A stretch of 64,000 nucleotides of DNA from the NCBI RefSeq assembly GCF_007556755.1, contig NZ_VJOO01000004.1:1-64000 (forward strand), written 5' to 3'. This DNA is from Tepidimonas fonticaldi (GTDB lineage: Bacteria; Pseudomonadota; Gammaproteobacteria; Burkholderiales; Burkholderiaceae_C). The translations under genes and the position numbers were made by a program. Under the pieces are notes generated by a model. That model was not told the DNA's origin, did not search any database, and saw only the letters and a program-made list of their open reading frames with translations. Below are positions 52,589 to 62,995 of the stretch, piece by piece. Position 1 is the first letter of the stretch, and every line of letters begins with the position of its first letter.

Positions 52589-54593
52589 GTCAGCAGTGCA
52601 TTCGGACGAGTTGTTGCGCGCGGTGGCGGCCTTGCCGTCGCTGCCGGGCGTGTACCGGTATTTCGACGAGGCCGGCACGCTGCTCTACGTGGGCAAGGCG
52701 CGCGATCTGAAAAAGCGCGTCAGCAGCTACTTCCAGAAAACCCATGACGGCACGCGCATCGGCCACATGGTCGGCAAGATCGCGCGGCTGGAAACCACGG
52801 TGGTGCGCTCCGAGGCGGAGGCGCTGCTGCTGGAAAACAACCTGATCAAGACCCAGCAGCCGCGCTACAACATTCTGTTTCGCGACGACAAGAGCTACCC
52901 CTACCTGCGCCTGAGCGCGAGCACCTGGGTGCCCGATGCGCCCCAGGCAGGGCGCACCCCAGGCGCCGCCAACCCCGACCATTATCCGCGCATGTCGTAC
53001 TACCGCGGGGCGGTGGATCGGCGCCACCAATACTTTGGCCCCTATCCAAGCGCCTGGGCGGTGAAGGAGACGATCCAACTCCTGCAAAAGGTGTTTCGCC
53101 TGCGCACCTGCGAGGACACGGTGTTTGCGCACCGGACCCGGCCCTGCCTGCTCTACCAGATCAAGCGCTGCAGCGGCCCGTGCGTGGGCTTGGTGTCGCC
53201 CGCGGACTACGCGGCCGATGTGCGCGCGGCCAGCGCCTTTCTGAACGGCGAGAGCCAGGCCGTGCTGGCGGAGCTGGAGGCGCGCATGTTTGCCCACGCC
53301 GAGCGGCTGGCGTTCGAGCAGGCGGCCGAGGTGCGCAACCAGATCGCGGCCCTGTCGCGCGTGCTGCATCAGCAGAGCATGGAAAGTCTGGACGACCAGG
53401 ACGTGGACATTCTGGCCGTCCGGGTGCAGGGGGGGCGGGCGTGCGTCAATCTGGCGATGGTGCGCGGCGGCCGCCACCTGGGGGACCGGCCCGCTTTTCC
53501 GGCGCATGTGGAGGACGGCGCGGCGTTGGCCGATCCGGACCAGCCGGGCACGGTGGAGCAGCGCGTGCTGGAGGCCTTTTTGGCCCAGCACTACACGCAG
53601 GTGCCGCCACCGCCCGTGCTGGTGCTGGGGGCGCCGGTGGACGAGGCGCTGCTGGCAGCCCTGTCCGAGCAGACCGGGGTGCGGCTGCGGCCCGTATTCC
53701 ATCCGCGCGAGCAGCGCCGGCTGTGGCTGGAGATGGCGCAGAAAAACGCCGATTTGCAACTGGCGCGCCTGCTCGCGGAAGAAGGCTCGCAGCAGGCGCG
53801 CACCCGCGCCCTGGCCGAGGCGCTGGGCCTGCCCGCCGAGTCGCCCGAGACCCTGGCGCGCCTGCGCATCGAGTGCTTCGACATCTCGCACACCGCGGGC
53901 GAGGCGACCATGGCGTCGTGCGTGGTGTTCGAGGGCCACCAGATGCAGCCCTCGCAATACCGGCGCTACGCCATCGAGGGCATCAACCCGGGCGACGACT
54001 ATGCCGCCATGCGCCAGGTGCTGCAGCGCCGCTATGGCAAGCTGGCCGCCGCGCTGGCGGACGCCGGCGGGGACGCGGGCGTGGCTGCGGCGGAGTCGGA
54101 TGCGCAGGGAACGACCCGCCCCCGCAGCGAGGCCCAGGTCCGTCTGCCCGACGTCGTGCTCATCGACGGCGGTGTGGGCCAGGTCAACGCCGCGCGCGAG
54201 GTGTTTGGCGCCCTGGGTCTGGACCTGGGGCGCTTGGTCGGCGTGGAAAAGGGCGAGGGCCGCAAGGTCGGGCTGGAGGAGCTGGTGTTTGCCGACGGGC
54301 GGGAGAAGATCTACCTGGGTGCCGACTCCGCCGCGCTGATGCTGGTGGCGCAGATTCGCGACGAAGCGCACCGCTTTGCGATCACCGGCATGCGGGCGCG
54401 CCGCGCCAAGGCCCGCACGGGGGGCAGCCGGCTGGAGGACATCCCCGGCGTCGGGCCCAAGAAGCGTGCCCGCCTGCTGGCGCGGTTTGGCGGGGTGCGG
54501 GGGGTTGCGGCGGCCAGTGTGGAGGATTTGGCCGCGGTGGAGGGGATTTCCGCCGAACTGGCCGAGACCATCTACCGGGCCCTGCACGGATAA
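52587..54593 (+). CDS. uvrC: Excinuclease ABC subunit C
   Basis: This encodes 668 residues. The GIY-YIG nuclease at the N-terminus is [20 protein letters not shown]. It is followed by the UVR motif region ([19 protein letters not shown]). The RNase H-like 5' nuclease has [18 protein letters not shown] and [14 protein letters not shown], and a C-terminal helix-hairpin-helix pair has [19 protein letters not shown]. It makes both incisions in nucleotide excision repair. Its start codon overlaps the proposed earP start codon on the opposite strand by two bases. Confidence 0.95.
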   Translation: MSAVHSDELLRAVAALPSLPGVYRYFDEAGTLLYVGKARDLKKRVSSYFQKTHDGTRIGHMVGKIARLETTVVRSEAEALLLENNLIKTQQPRYNILFRDDKSYPYLRLSASTWVPDAPQAGRTPGAANPDHYPRMSYYRGAVDRRHQYFGPYPSAWAVKETIQLLQKVFRLRTCEDTVFAHRTRPCLLYQIKRCSGPCVGLVSPADYAADVRAASAFLNGESQAVLAELEARMFAHAERLAFEQAAEVRNQIAALSRVLHQQSMESLDDQDVDILAVRVQGGRACVNLAMVRGGRHLGDRPAFPAHVEDGAALADPDQPGTVEQRVLEAFLAQHYTQVPPPPVLVLGAPVDEALLAALSEQTGVRLRPVFHPREQRRLWLEMAQKNADLQLARLLAEEGSQQARTRALAEALGLPAESPETLARLRIECFDISHTAGEATMASCVVFEGHQMQPSQYRRYAIEGINPGDDYAAMRQVLQRRYGKLAAALADAGGDAGVAAAESDAQGTTRPRSEAQVRLPDVVLIDGGVGQVNAAREVFGALGLDLGRLVGVEKGEGRKVGLEELVFADGREKIYLGADSAALMLVAQIRDEAHRFAITGMRARRAKARTGGSRLEDIPGVGPKKRARLLARFGGVRGVAAASVEDLAAVEGISAELAETIYRALHG

Positions 54594-54612
54594 GGACGCA
54601 TAATCGGACGCC

Positions 54613-55179
54613 ATGTTTTTCAACCTGCCGACGCTGCTGACCTGGGCCCGCATCGCCGCGATCCCGCTGATCGTCGCGGTGTTCCACTGGCCCGGGTTGA
54701 CGCTGCCGGCGCAAAACGCCCTGGCCACGGTGCTGTTCGTGGTGTTTGCGCTGACCGACTGGGCCGACGGCTATCTGGCGCGGCGGCTCAACCAAACGTC
54801 GGCCTTCGGTGCCTTTTTGGACCCGGTGGCGGACAAGTTTTTGGTCTGCGCCTGCGTGCTGGAGCTGGTCAGCCTGGACCGCGTCCATGTGTTCGTCGCG
54901 CTCATCATCATCGGGCGCGAGATCGCCATTTCCGCTCTGCGGGAATGGATGGCCACCATCGGCGCGGTGCGCAGCGTGGCCGTGCACATGGTGGGCAAGG
55001 CCAAGACGGCCACGCAGATGGTGGCCATTCCGTTTTTGCTGTACGACGGGGTGCTGATGGGCATCGACACGCGCTGGTGGGGCACGGTGCTGATCTGGGC
55101 CGCCGCGGTGCTGACGGTGTGGTCCATGGTGTACTACCTCAACAAGGCCGTTCCCGAGATTCGTGCCCGCGCCCGATGA
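54613..55179 (+). CDS. pgsA: CDP-diacylglycerol-glycerol-3-phosphate 3-phosphatidyltransferase
   Basis: This encodes 188 residues, an integral membrane enzyme. The CDP-alcohol motif D-G-x2-A-R-x8-G-x3-D-x3-D is complete (D52, G53, A56, R57, G66, D70, D74). It commits CDP-diacylglycerol to phosphatidylglycerol. It sits 20 bases after uvrC, the widespread uvrC-pgsA pairing, and its stop overlaps the transporter start. Confidence 0.95.
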   Translation: MFFNLPTLLTWARIAAIPLIVAVFHWPGLTLPAQNALATVLFVVFALTDWADGYLARRLNQTSAFGAFLDPVADKFLVCACVLELVSLDRVHVFVALIIIGREIAISALREWMATIGAVRSVAVHMVGKAKTATQMVAIPFLLYDGVLMGIDTRWWGTVLIWAAAVLTVWSMVYYLNKAVPEIRARAR

Positions 55180-56069
55180 CTGCCGCCGACGACTCCGCCT
55201 GGATCCGCGCCATGCCCGCGGTGTTCGTGCTGATCTGGAGCACGGGCTTCATCGTCGCGCGCTTCGGCATGCCGCACGCGCCGCCGATGACCTTCCTGGC
55301 GTGGCGCTACGCGCTGTCGATCGCCTGCTTCGGCGTGTGGATCGCGTGGGCCCGCGTGGCGTGGCCGCGCGCGCCGGCGCAATGGGGGCACCTGGCCGTC
55401 ACCGGCGTGCTGATGCACGCCGGCTACCTGGGCGGCGTGTGGGCGGCCGTCAAGGCCGGCATGGGGGCGGGGCTCTCAGCCCTGATCGTCGGGCTGCAGC
55501 CGGTGCTGACGGCGGTGTGGCTGTCCGCCACCGGCGGGCGCGTGACGGCGCGCCAGTGGCTGGGGCTGACGCTGGGCTTGGCGGGGCTGGTGCTGGTGGT
55601 TTGGCACAAGTTCGGCCACGGCGGCCCCGGCGACAGCGCCACGCCGGTGAACGTGGCGTTCGCGGTGGCGGCGCTGCTGTCCATCACCGCCGGCACGCTG
55701 TACCAGAAGCGCTTTCTGGCCCCCTGCGACGTGCGCACCGCCAATACCGTGCAGCTGGCCGCCGCTCTGCTGGTGACGCTGCCGCTGGCGTGGCTGGAGC
55801 GCGAGCCGATGGACTGGAACCTGGAGTCCGCCGGCGCCATGGCGTGGTCGGTGCTGGGCCTGACGCTGGGCGGCAGTTCGCTCTTGTACCTGCTGATCCA
55901 GCGCGGCGCGGCCGCATCGGTGGCGAGCCTCATGTACCTGGTGCCGCCGTGCACGGCGCTGATCGCCTGGGTGCTGTTCGGCGAGCCGATCACCGCCACG
56001 ACGCTGACCGGCACGGCCCTCACCGCCCTGGGCGTGGCGCTGGTGGTGCGCGGCGGTCCGCCGCGCTGA
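55176..56069 (+). CDS. EamA/DMT-family transporter
   Basis: This encodes 297 residues with about ten hydrophobic helices in two EamA repeats. The first includes LIWSTGFIVARFGMPHAPPM and GLSALIVGLQPVLTAVWLS; the second includes YLVPPCTALIAWVLFGEPIT. Members export amino acids and metabolites; the substrate cannot be assigned. The ATG overlaps the pgsA stop, so it is probably cotranscribed with uvrC-pgsA. Confidence 0.88.
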   Translation: MTAADDSAWIRAMPAVFVLIWSTGFIVARFGMPHAPPMTFLAWRYALSIACFGVWIAWARVAWPRAPAQWGHLAVTGVLMHAGYLGGVWAAVKAGMGAGLSALIVGLQPVLTAVWLSATGGRVTARQWLGLTLGLAGLVLVVWHKFGHGGPGDSATPVNVAFAVAALLSITAGTLYQKRFLAPCDVRTANTVQLAAALLVTLPLAWLEREPMDWNLESAGAMAWSVLGLTLGGSSLLYLLIQRGAAASVASLMYLVPPCTALIAWVLFGEPITATTLTGTALTALGVALVVRGGPPR

Positions 56070-56107
56070 ACCGTCGCGCCGAGACCATCGACCAAGGAGA
56101 CCGCTTG

Positions 56108-57238
56108 ATGACCGCCTCGCCCATCCCCGTCCCGGTGCACCGCATCGCCGTCATCCCCGGCGACGGCATCGGCACCGAGGTCATGCCCGAGGGCCTGCGT
56201 GTGCTGGAGGCCGCGGCCAGCCGCTTCGGCCTCGACCTGCGCTTCGAGACCTTCGACTTCGCCTGCTGGCCGTACTACGAGCGCCACGGCGCCATGCTGC
56301 CGCCCGACTGGCAGGACCTCCTCGGCGGGTTCGACGCGATCTACTTCGGCGCGGTCGGCTGGCCCGAGAAGATTCCCGACCACGTCTCGCTGTGGGGCTC
56401 GCTGCTGCAGTTTCGCCGCGCGTTCGACCAGTATGTCAACCTGCGCCCGGCGCGGCTGATGCCGGGGGTGCGCTCGCCGCTGGTGCGCGCCGACGGCACG
56501 CCGTACGCGCCCGGCGAGATCGACATGCTGATCGTGCGCGAGAACACCGAAGGCGAGTACTCCAGCATTGGCGGGCGCATGTTCGAGGGCACCGAGCGCG
56601 AGCTGGTGGTGCAGGAGACGGTGATGACGCGCCACGGCGTGGATCGCGTGCTGCGCTTCGCGTTCGAGCAGGCGCGCCGCCGCCGCGGCCGCCTGACCAG
56701 CGCCACCAAGTCCAACGGCATCGCCATTACGATGCCGTACTGGGACGAGCGCGTGCGCGCGATGGCGGCGGGCTACCCGGACGTGGCGGTGGACCAGTAC
56801 CACATCGACATCCTGACCGCGCACTTCGTGCAGCGGCCCAACCGCTTCGACGTCGTCGTGGCCAGCAACCTGTTCGGCGACATCCTGAGCGACCTGGCGC
56901 CGGCCTGCACCGGCACGATCGGCATCGCGCCGTCGGCCAACCTGAACCCGGAGCGGCGCTTTCCGTCGCTGTTCGAGCCGGTGCACGGCTCGGCGCCGGA
57001 CATCGCCGGCCGCGGCATCGCCAACCCGATCGGGCAGATCTGGTCCGGCGCGCTGATGCTGGACTTCCTCGGCCACCGCGACGCGCACGACGCCATCGTG
57101 CGCGCGATCGAGGCGGCGCTGGCGCCCGGCAGCGGCGCGCCGCGCACGCCGGACCTGGGTGGGCGCGCCGGCACCGCCGACCTCGGCCGCGCCATCGCCG
57201 AGGCACTGCGGGCCGAGGCGCTGTGCGCCGGGGCATGA
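56108..57238 (+). CDS. ttuC: Tartrate dehydrogenase-like (isocitrate/isopropylmalate dehydrogenase family)
   Basis: This encodes 376 residues. Family marks are IAVIPGDGIGTEVMPEGLRV, VRENTEGEYSSIGGRMFEGT, TKSNGIAITMPYWDERV, VVASNLFGDILSDLA and FEPVHGSAPDIAGRG. The substrate loop HVSLWGSLLQFRRAFDQYVN is of the tartrate dehydrogenase/decarboxylase type rather than LeuB. It oxidises tartrate or D-malate with NAD and a divalent metal. AAGGAGACC provides the ribosome-binding site. Confidence 0.88.
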   Translation: MTASPIPVPVHRIAVIPGDGIGTEVMPEGLRVLEAAASRFGLDLRFETFDFACWPYYERHGAMLPPDWQDLLGGFDAIYFGAVGWPEKIPDHVSLWGSLLQFRRAFDQYVNLRPARLMPGVRSPLVRADGTPYAPGEIDMLIVRENTEGEYSSIGGRMFEGTERELVVQETVMTRHGVDRVLRFAFEQARRRRGRLTSATKSNGIAITMPYWDERVRAMAAGYPDVAVDQYHIDILTAHFVQRPNRFDVVVASNLFGDILSDLAPACTGTIGIAPSANLNPERRFPSLFEPVHGSAPDIAGRGIANPIGQIWSGALMLDFLGHRDAHDAIVRAIEAALAPGSGAPRTPDLGGRAGTADLGRAIAEALRAEALCAGA

Positions 57239-57249
57239 AACGGCGTGGG

Positions 57250-57255
57250 TAGAAT
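57250..57255 (+). promoter_or_regulatory. -10 element of the hupB promoter
   Basis: TAGAAT lies about 60 bases before the hupB ATG in the gap after the dehydrogenase gene. A matching -35 box is not clear. Confidence 0.35.
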
Positions 57256-57315
57256 ACGCCCCTTTTTCGCGCCGGTGGGCCGTCGCGTCCGCCGGATTTG
57301 GAGAGAGTCTTGCAC

Positions 57316-57591
57316 ATGAACAAAGCACAACTGATCGATCACATCGCGGAGCGGGCGGAATTGACCAAGCAGGAGGCCGCGCGCGCGCTCGACGCCTTCC
57401 TGGCCACGGTCTCGGACACGCTGGCCCGCGGCGGCGACGTCACGCTGGTGGGGTTTGGCACCTTCCAGGTGGATGAACGCGCGGCCCGCAAGGGACGCAA
57501 CCCCAAGACGGGGGAAGTGGTCGATATCGCTGCGGCTAAAATGCCAAAATTCCGTCCGGGCAAGGCGCTCAAAGACGCCGTCAACGGATGA
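57316..57591 (+). CDS. hupB: DNA-binding protein HU (beta type)
   Basis: This encodes 91 residues. It is a canonical [22 protein letters not shown] at the start, [20 protein letters not shown] and the arm [20 protein letters not shown]. It bends and compacts DNA as a dimer. The ATG at 57316 gives the standard family start, with GGAGAG 14-18 bases upstream. A tRNA-Val gene follows 43 bases after the stop, then ppiD, an arrangement known from other proteobacteria. Confidence 0.95.
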   Translation: MNKAQLIDHIAERAELTKQEAARALDAFLATVSDTLARGGDVTLVGFGTFQVDERAARKGRNPKTGEVVDIAAAKMPKFRPGKALKDAVNG

Positions 57592-57634
57592 CCGCTCCGG
57601 CTGCCGGATCCGTGGTCCTGGCAGTCACCGGATC

Positions 57635-57710
57635 GGGTGCTTAGCTCAGCTGGTAGAGCGGCGCCCTTACAAGGCGTAGGTCGGCGGTTCGATCCCGTCA
57701 GCACCCACCA
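57635..57710 (+). tRNA. tRNA-Val (anticodon TAC)
   Basis: The acceptor stem GGGTGCT pairs with AGCACCC, followed by discriminator A and encoded CCA. The D-arm is GCTCAGCTGGTAGAGC, the anticodon loop CTTACAA gives TAC, and the T-arm contains GGTTCGATCC. All four arms fold. Confidence 0.96.
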
Positions 57711-57733
57711 ACCCTTCCCGAAGCGCGCAGGTC

Positions 57734-59635
57734 ATGTTCGACGTCTTTCGCAACAACATGAAGGTGCTCATGGCCCTGCTCATGTTGTTGATCATCCCCT
57801 CGTTCGTCTTCTTCGGCATCGAGGGCTACACCCGGTTTCGCGATCAGTCCGAGCCCGTGGCCCGGGTGGGCGGCGAACGCATCACCCGCACCGAATGGGA
57901 CGCCGCCCACCGGCGCGAGGTCGAGCGCCTGGCAGCGTCGATGCCCGGGGTGGACCGCGCCCTGCTGGAGAGCGAGGACAGCCGGCGCGCGACCCTGGAG
58001 CGTCTGGTCACCGAACGGGTGCTGGCGCGCGCCGCGCAGGACATGCGGCTGGTGGCCACCGACCGCCGGCTGGCGGCGGAGCTGCTGCGCGACCCGACGA
58101 TCGCCGGCCTGCGCAAGCCAGATGGCACCCTGGATGTGCAACGCTACCAGGACCTGCTGCGCGCCCAGGGCATGACGGCCGAGCAGTTCGAGGCGGGCGT
58201 GCGCGCCGACCTCGCGCGCCGCGCGGTCACCCAGGCGGTGGCGGACAGCGCCTTCATGCCCAAGGCCTCGGCCGAGTGGGCCGCACAGGCGTTTTTCGAG
58301 CGGCGCGAAGTCGCGCCGGCGTTCTTCCGGCCGGCGGATCACGCGTCGGCCATCCAGGTGTCGGATGCCGACCTCAAGGCGTTCTACGACGAACATGCGG
58401 ATGAATTCCGCACGCCCGAGCAGGCGGACATCGAATACGTGGTCCTGGATCCCCAGGCCGTCGCCGCGCGCATTACCCCCAGCGAAGCCGAACTGCGCGA
58501 CTACTACCGGCAAAACGTGGCCGACACCTCGCGCGCCGAGCAGCGTCGCGCGTCCCACATCCTGCTGCTGCTCCCACCCGGCGCCTCTGCCGACGAAAAG
58601 GCCCGTGTCCGTGCCGAGGCCGAGCAGATTCTGGCCGAGGTGCGCCGCGATCCCAAGCGGTTTGCCGAGCTGGCCCGCACCCGCTCGCAAGACCCGGGTT
58701 CCGCTGCCAAGGGTGGCGACCTGGATTGGTTTGGCCGTGGCGCGATGGTCAAGCCCTTCGAAGATGCGGTCTTTGCGCTGCAGAAGGGGCAGATCTCCGA
58801 CATCGTGGAGAGCGAGTTCGGTCTGCACATCATCCAGCTCACCGACGTGCGCCAGCCCGAGGCCGAGCCGTTCGAGAAGGCCCGCCCCCGCATCGAGGCC
58901 GAGGTGCGCCGCCAGCTCGCGCAACGGCGGTTTGCCGAGGACGCGGAGCGCTTCAGCAATCTGGTGTACGAACAGTCCGACACCCTGGCACCCGCGGCCG
59001 AGGCCCTGGGCCTGACGGTGCACCGCGCGACGGTCGAACGTACCGGCCCGGTCGGGGCCGCGGCCGATGCGCTGCTGCGCGAGCCGGCGCTGCTGCGCGC
59101 CGTCTTCAACGAAGAGGCCCTGGGCCAGAAGCGCAACAGCGCGGCGATCGAATTGGGCGGCAACCGGTTGCTGTCCGTGCGCGTGTTGGCGCACCGGCCG
59201 TCCGAGCGGCGGCCGTTCGAGGCCGTGGCGTCCGAGGTGCGCCAGCGGCTGGTTCAGCAACGCGCCCGCGCGGCGGCGCTGGAGGCCGCCCGTGCCGCCC
59301 AGGCCCAATGGTCCGCCCAGACCCCGGCCGCATCGGCACTGCGCACGCCGGTGCTGGTGTCGCGCCAGGACGCCCAGGGCCTGCCGCCGGCGGCCGTGCG
59401 CGCGGCCATGAGCGCCCGGCTGGAAGGCGACGCCCCCGCGTGGGTGATGGTCGATCTGGGGGCCGACGGTGCGGCCGTGCTGCGCGTGCGGCGCGGCCCC
59501 CCGCGCGAGGCCCCCGATGCGGTGCGTCTGCTCAACGAACGACAAGAACTCGCCCGGCTGTGGGGCGAGGGCGAGGCCCAGGCCTACCTGGGGGCCTTGC
59601 GGCAGCGCTACAAGGCCGAGATCCTGGTCAAGTGA
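57734..59635 (+). CDS. ppiD: Peptidyl-prolyl isomerase PpiD
   Basis: This encodes 633 residues. An N-terminal inner-membrane anchor (MALLMLLIIPSFVFFGI) is followed by a SurA-N-like chaperone region. A parvulin domain has RASHILLLLPPGASADEK, SQDPGSAAKGGDLDWFGRGA and FGLHIIQLTDV. A C-terminal helical part closes the chaperone cradle. It helps fold outer-membrane proteins in the periplasm at the Sec exit. Its place after hupB matches E. coli order. Confidence 0.93.
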   Translation: MFDVFRNNMKVLMALLMLLIIPSFVFFGIEGYTRFRDQSEPVARVGGERITRTEWDAAHRREVERLAASMPGVDRALLESEDSRRATLERLVTERVLARAAQDMRLVATDRRLAAELLRDPTIAGLRKPDGTLDVQRYQDLLRAQGMTAEQFEAGVRADLARRAVTQAVADSAFMPKASAEWAAQAFFERREVAPAFFRPADHASAIQVSDADLKAFYDEHADEFRTPEQADIEYVVLDPQAVAARITPSEAELRDYYRQNVADTSRAEQRRASHILLLLPPGASADEKARVRAEAEQILAEVRRDPKRFAELARTRSQDPGSAAKGGDLDWFGRGAMVKPFEDAVFALQKGQISDIVESEFGLHIIQLTDVRQPEAEPFEKARPRIEAEVRRQLAQRRFAEDAERFSNLVYEQSDTLAPAAEALGLTVHRATVERTGPVGAAADALLREPALLRAVFNEEALGQKRNSAAIELGGNRLLSVRVLAHRPSERRPFEAVASEVRQRLVQQRARAAALEAARAAQAQWSAQTPAASALRTPVLVSRQDAQGLPPAAVRAAMSARLEGDAPAWVMVDLGADGAAVLRVRRGPPREAPDAVRLLNERQELARLWGEGEAQAYLGALRQRYKAEILVK

Positions 59636-59642
59636 GCGGCGC

Positions 59643-59658
59643 GAGGGGGAAACCCCTC
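59643..59658. terminator. Short GC hairpin after ppiD
   Basis: GAGGGG and CCCCTC arms enclose a four-base loop eight bases after the ppiD stop. No T-run follows, so termination would be weak. Confidence 0.3.
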
Positions 59659-59669
59659 CAAAACGGCGA

Positions 59670-59675
59670 TATAAT
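59670..59675 (+). promoter_or_regulatory. -10 element of the tRNA-His promoter
   Basis: A perfect TATAAT lies 13 bases before the mature 5' end of tRNA-His. A convincing -35 box is not visible. Confidence 0.5.
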
Positions 59676-59687
59676 GTCAGCTTCTGC

Positions 59688-59764
59688 GGTGGCTGTAGCT
59701 CAGTTGGTAGAGTCCCAGATTGTGATTCTGGTTGTCGTGGGTTCGAGTCCCATCAGCCACCCCA
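59688..59764 (+). tRNA. tRNA-His (anticodon GTG)
   Basis: The acceptor stem GTGGCTG pairs with CAGCCAC, and an extra G at -1 faces discriminator C, the hallmark of tRNA-His. The anticodon arm CCAGATTGTGATTCTGG gives GTG. The T-arm is GGGTTCGAGTCCC, and CCA is encoded. Confidence 0.96.
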
Positions 59765-59769
59765 CCCCC

Positions 59770-59787
59770 ATTTGACGATCGTCAAAT
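59770..59787. promoter_or_regulatory. Perfect 18-base palindrome upstream of the ABC exporter
   Basis: ATTTGACGATCGTCAAAT is fully self-complementary. It lies 68 bases before the ATPase start and just after tRNA-His. It has no T-run beyond its own end, so it looks more like an operator for a dimeric regulator than a terminator. Confidence 0.5.
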
Positions 59788-59854
59788 GCCCACGCGGTGA
59801 AACGACAGCCGTTCCGCGTGCGCACCGGGCAGCATGAGATGATGACCATCGACC

Positions 59855-60613
<759 letters not shown>

Positions 60614-60622
60614 TCGGGGGGG

Positions 60623-62995
60623 ATGGTGCGGGCCCTGGACATCAAGCTCTGGCGCGATCTGCGGCAGCTCTGGGCCCAGGTGTTGACGATTGCCGTCGTC
60701 GTGGCGATCGGGGTGGCGGGCTTCGTGGGCATGTTTGCCGTCTACGACTCGCTGTTGTCCTCGCGGGACGCCTTCTACCGCGACAACCGCTTTGCCGATG
60801 TGTTCGTCGCGGTCAAGCGCGCGCCGCTGGCGGTGCGCGACCGGCTGGCCGCCGTGCCCGGGGTGGCCGAGGTGAAGACCGAGGTGGTGTTCGATGCCCA
60901 GGTGGATCTGCCCGGGGTCGCGACGCCGGTGTCCGGGCGCTTCGTGGGGCTGGATCTGGCGCGTGCCCAGCAGGGGCGCCAGGGGCTCAATGCGCTGACG
61001 CTGCTGTCCGGCCGCTGGCCCGAGGCCGACGGTCCGCTGGAGGCAGTGGTGACCGACCGGTTTGCTGTGGCGCGCGGCTTGCGCCCCGGCGACGTGGCCC
61101 ATGCCATCCTGGCCGGCCGCCGTGAGGCGGTGCGCATCGTCGGCACGGTGGCGACGCCGGAGTATGTGTTTACGATGCGCGGCGACATGCCGGATGACGA
61201 GTCGTTCGGGGTCTGGTGGATCGACGACGAGCGCATGGCGCGGGCGTTCGACATGACGGGCGCGTTCAATCGCGCCGCGCTTCGGCTGCACCCCGGCGCG
61301 GCGCCGGCCCCGGTGATTGCGCAGGTCGATCATCTGCTGGCGCGGTTTGGTGCGCTCGGCGCCACGGGCCGCGACTTGCAGATGTCGCACAAGATCGTCA
61401 CCGACGAGCTGTCGCAGCTGCGTGTGATGGGGACGGTGCTGCCGGGCATCTTTCTGGCGGTGGCGATGTTCATTCTGAACGTCGTGCTGCACCGGCAGGT
61501 CACCACCCAGCGGGCGCAGATCGCGTCGCTCAAGGCCTTGGGGTACGCCAACGCCGCCATCGCCCGGCACTATGTGCGCTTTGCGCTGGTGATCGCGCTG
61601 CTGGGCGTGGCGCTGGGGCTGCTGGGCAGCCAGGCCATCGGCCGGCTGATGCTGTGGGCGTATGCCGAGGTGTTCCGCTTTGGCCACCTGGCGTATGCGA
61701 CGGCCCCGTGGTTGATCGTGACGGCCGCGCTGATCGCGGTGCTGTGCGCGACCCTGGGGGCGTGGACGGCGATCCGCACCGTGGTGCGGCTGCAGCCGGC
61801 TCAGGCCATGCAGCCCCCCGTGCCGGCGGGCTATCGCCCGACCCTGATCGAGCGCCTGGGCTATGGCCGCCATGTCACGGCGGCGGCGCGCATGGTGGTG
61901 CGCAACGTGGAGCGCCGGCCCCTGCGTGCCGGCCTGACGGTACTGGGCATTGCCGCGGCGGTGGCGCTGCAGATTTCCGGGGCGTTCTGGCTGGATGCGA
62001 TCGCGCACATCGTGGATGTGCAGTTTCGGCAGGTGCAGCAGGGGGACGTGTGGGTGGACTTCGATCGGCCCATGCCGGCGACCGTGGTGAACGATCTGCG
62101 CCGGCTGCCCGGTGTGATCGATGCCGAGGGCTATCGCAACGAGCCCGTGCGCCTGCAGGCGGGTGCGCGGCGCGTCGATACGGTGCTGTCCGCCCTGCCC
62201 GCGCATGGCCGGCTGCTGCGCGTGGTCGACGAGGCACGCGGGCCGCTGACCCTGCCCGCGCAGGGGGCGGTGGCCTCGGCCTTGCTGGCGCGCGAGCTGG
62301 GCTTGCGCCCGGGCGACCGGGTCACGGTGGCGTTTCGGCTGTGGAACCGGCGTGTCGTGGAGGTGGAAATCGTCGACATCGTGCACACCCAGTTCGGCAA
62401 AGCCTTGTACATGGAGCTGGCGGCGCTCAACCGGCTGGCACGTGACGGCGACGGCGTCACCCATGCCGCCCTGCACGCCGATCTGGCGCAGCGCGAGGCC
62501 CTGTGGCAGGCGGTCAAATCGGCCCCCTTCATCAGCGCGGTGGTGGACAAGGATGCCGTGGTGCGCGCCTTCAACGCCCGCACCGAGCGCAACATGGGTG
62601 TCTTCAGCGGCATCCTGACCGCGTTTGCCGTGGCGATGGCGGTGGGCATCATTTACAACGCCGCGCGCATCGCACTGTCGGAGCGGGCGTGGGAGCTGGC
62701 CAGCCTGCGCGTGCTGGGCATGACGCGGCGGGAGGTGTCGGTGCTGCTGCTGGCCGAACTGGCGGTGGAGCTGCTGCTCGCCCTGCCGGTGGGGGCGGCG
62801 CTCGGCTGGGCGCTGGCGCATCTGCTGATGCGGCTGATGTCGTCGGACGCCATCGATTTTCCGGTCGTGATCGCGCCGGCGACGTATGCCGGGGCGGCGC
62901 TGGTGGTGCTGGCCGCGGGTGTGGTCAGCGCCTGGCTGGTGCGCCGGCACATCGACCGGCTGGATCTGGTCGCGGTTTTGAAGGTGAGGGAATGA
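60623..62995 (+). CDS. FtsX-type ABC exporter permease, double-repeat form
   Basis: This encodes 790 residues with two FtsX/MacB_PCD repeats. Membrane helices occur near the start ([20 protein letters not shown]), the middle ([52 protein letters not shown]) and the end ([18 protein letters not shown]). Large periplasmic domains lie between them. Eight or more helices and two repeats place it with the DevC-like/long exporters, where one chain supplies both halves. Its stop overlaps the next start as ATGA. Confidence 0.9.
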   Translation: MVRALDIKLWRDLRQLWAQVLTIAVVVAIGVAGFVGMFAVYDSLLSSRDAFYRDNRFADVFVAVKRAPLAVRDRLAAVPGVAEVKTEVVFDAQVDLPGVATPVSGRFVGLDLARAQQGRQGLNALTLLSGRWPEADGPLEAVVTDRFAVARGLRPGDVAHAILAGRREAVRIVGTVATPEYVFTMRGDMPDDESFGVWWIDDERMARAFDMTGAFNRAALRLHPGAAPAPVIAQVDHLLARFGALGATGRDLQMSHKIVTDELSQLRVMGTVLPGIFLAVAMFILNVVLHRQVTTQRAQIASLKALGYANAAIARHYVRFALVIALLGVALGLLGSQAIGRLMLWAYAEVFRFGHLAYATAPWLIVTAALIAVLCATLGAWTAIRTVVRLQPAQAMQPPVPAGYRPTLIERLGYGRHVTAAARMVVRNVERRPLRAGLTVLGIAAAVALQISGAFWLDAIAHIVDVQFRQVQQGDVWVDFDRPMPATVVNDLRRLPGVIDAEGYRNEPVRLQAGARRVDTVLSALPAHGRLLRVVDEARGPLTLPAQGAVASALLARELGLRPGDRVTVAFRLWNRRVVEVEIVDIVHTQFGKALYMELAALNRLARDGDGVTHAALHADLAQREALWQAVKSAPFISAVVDKDAVVRAFNARTERNMGVFSGILTAFAVAMAVGIIYNAARIALSERAWELASLRVLGMTRREVSVLLLAELAVELLLALPVGAALGWALAHLLMRLMSSDAIDFPVVIAPATYAGAALVVLAAGVVSAWLVRRHIDRLDLVAVLKVRE

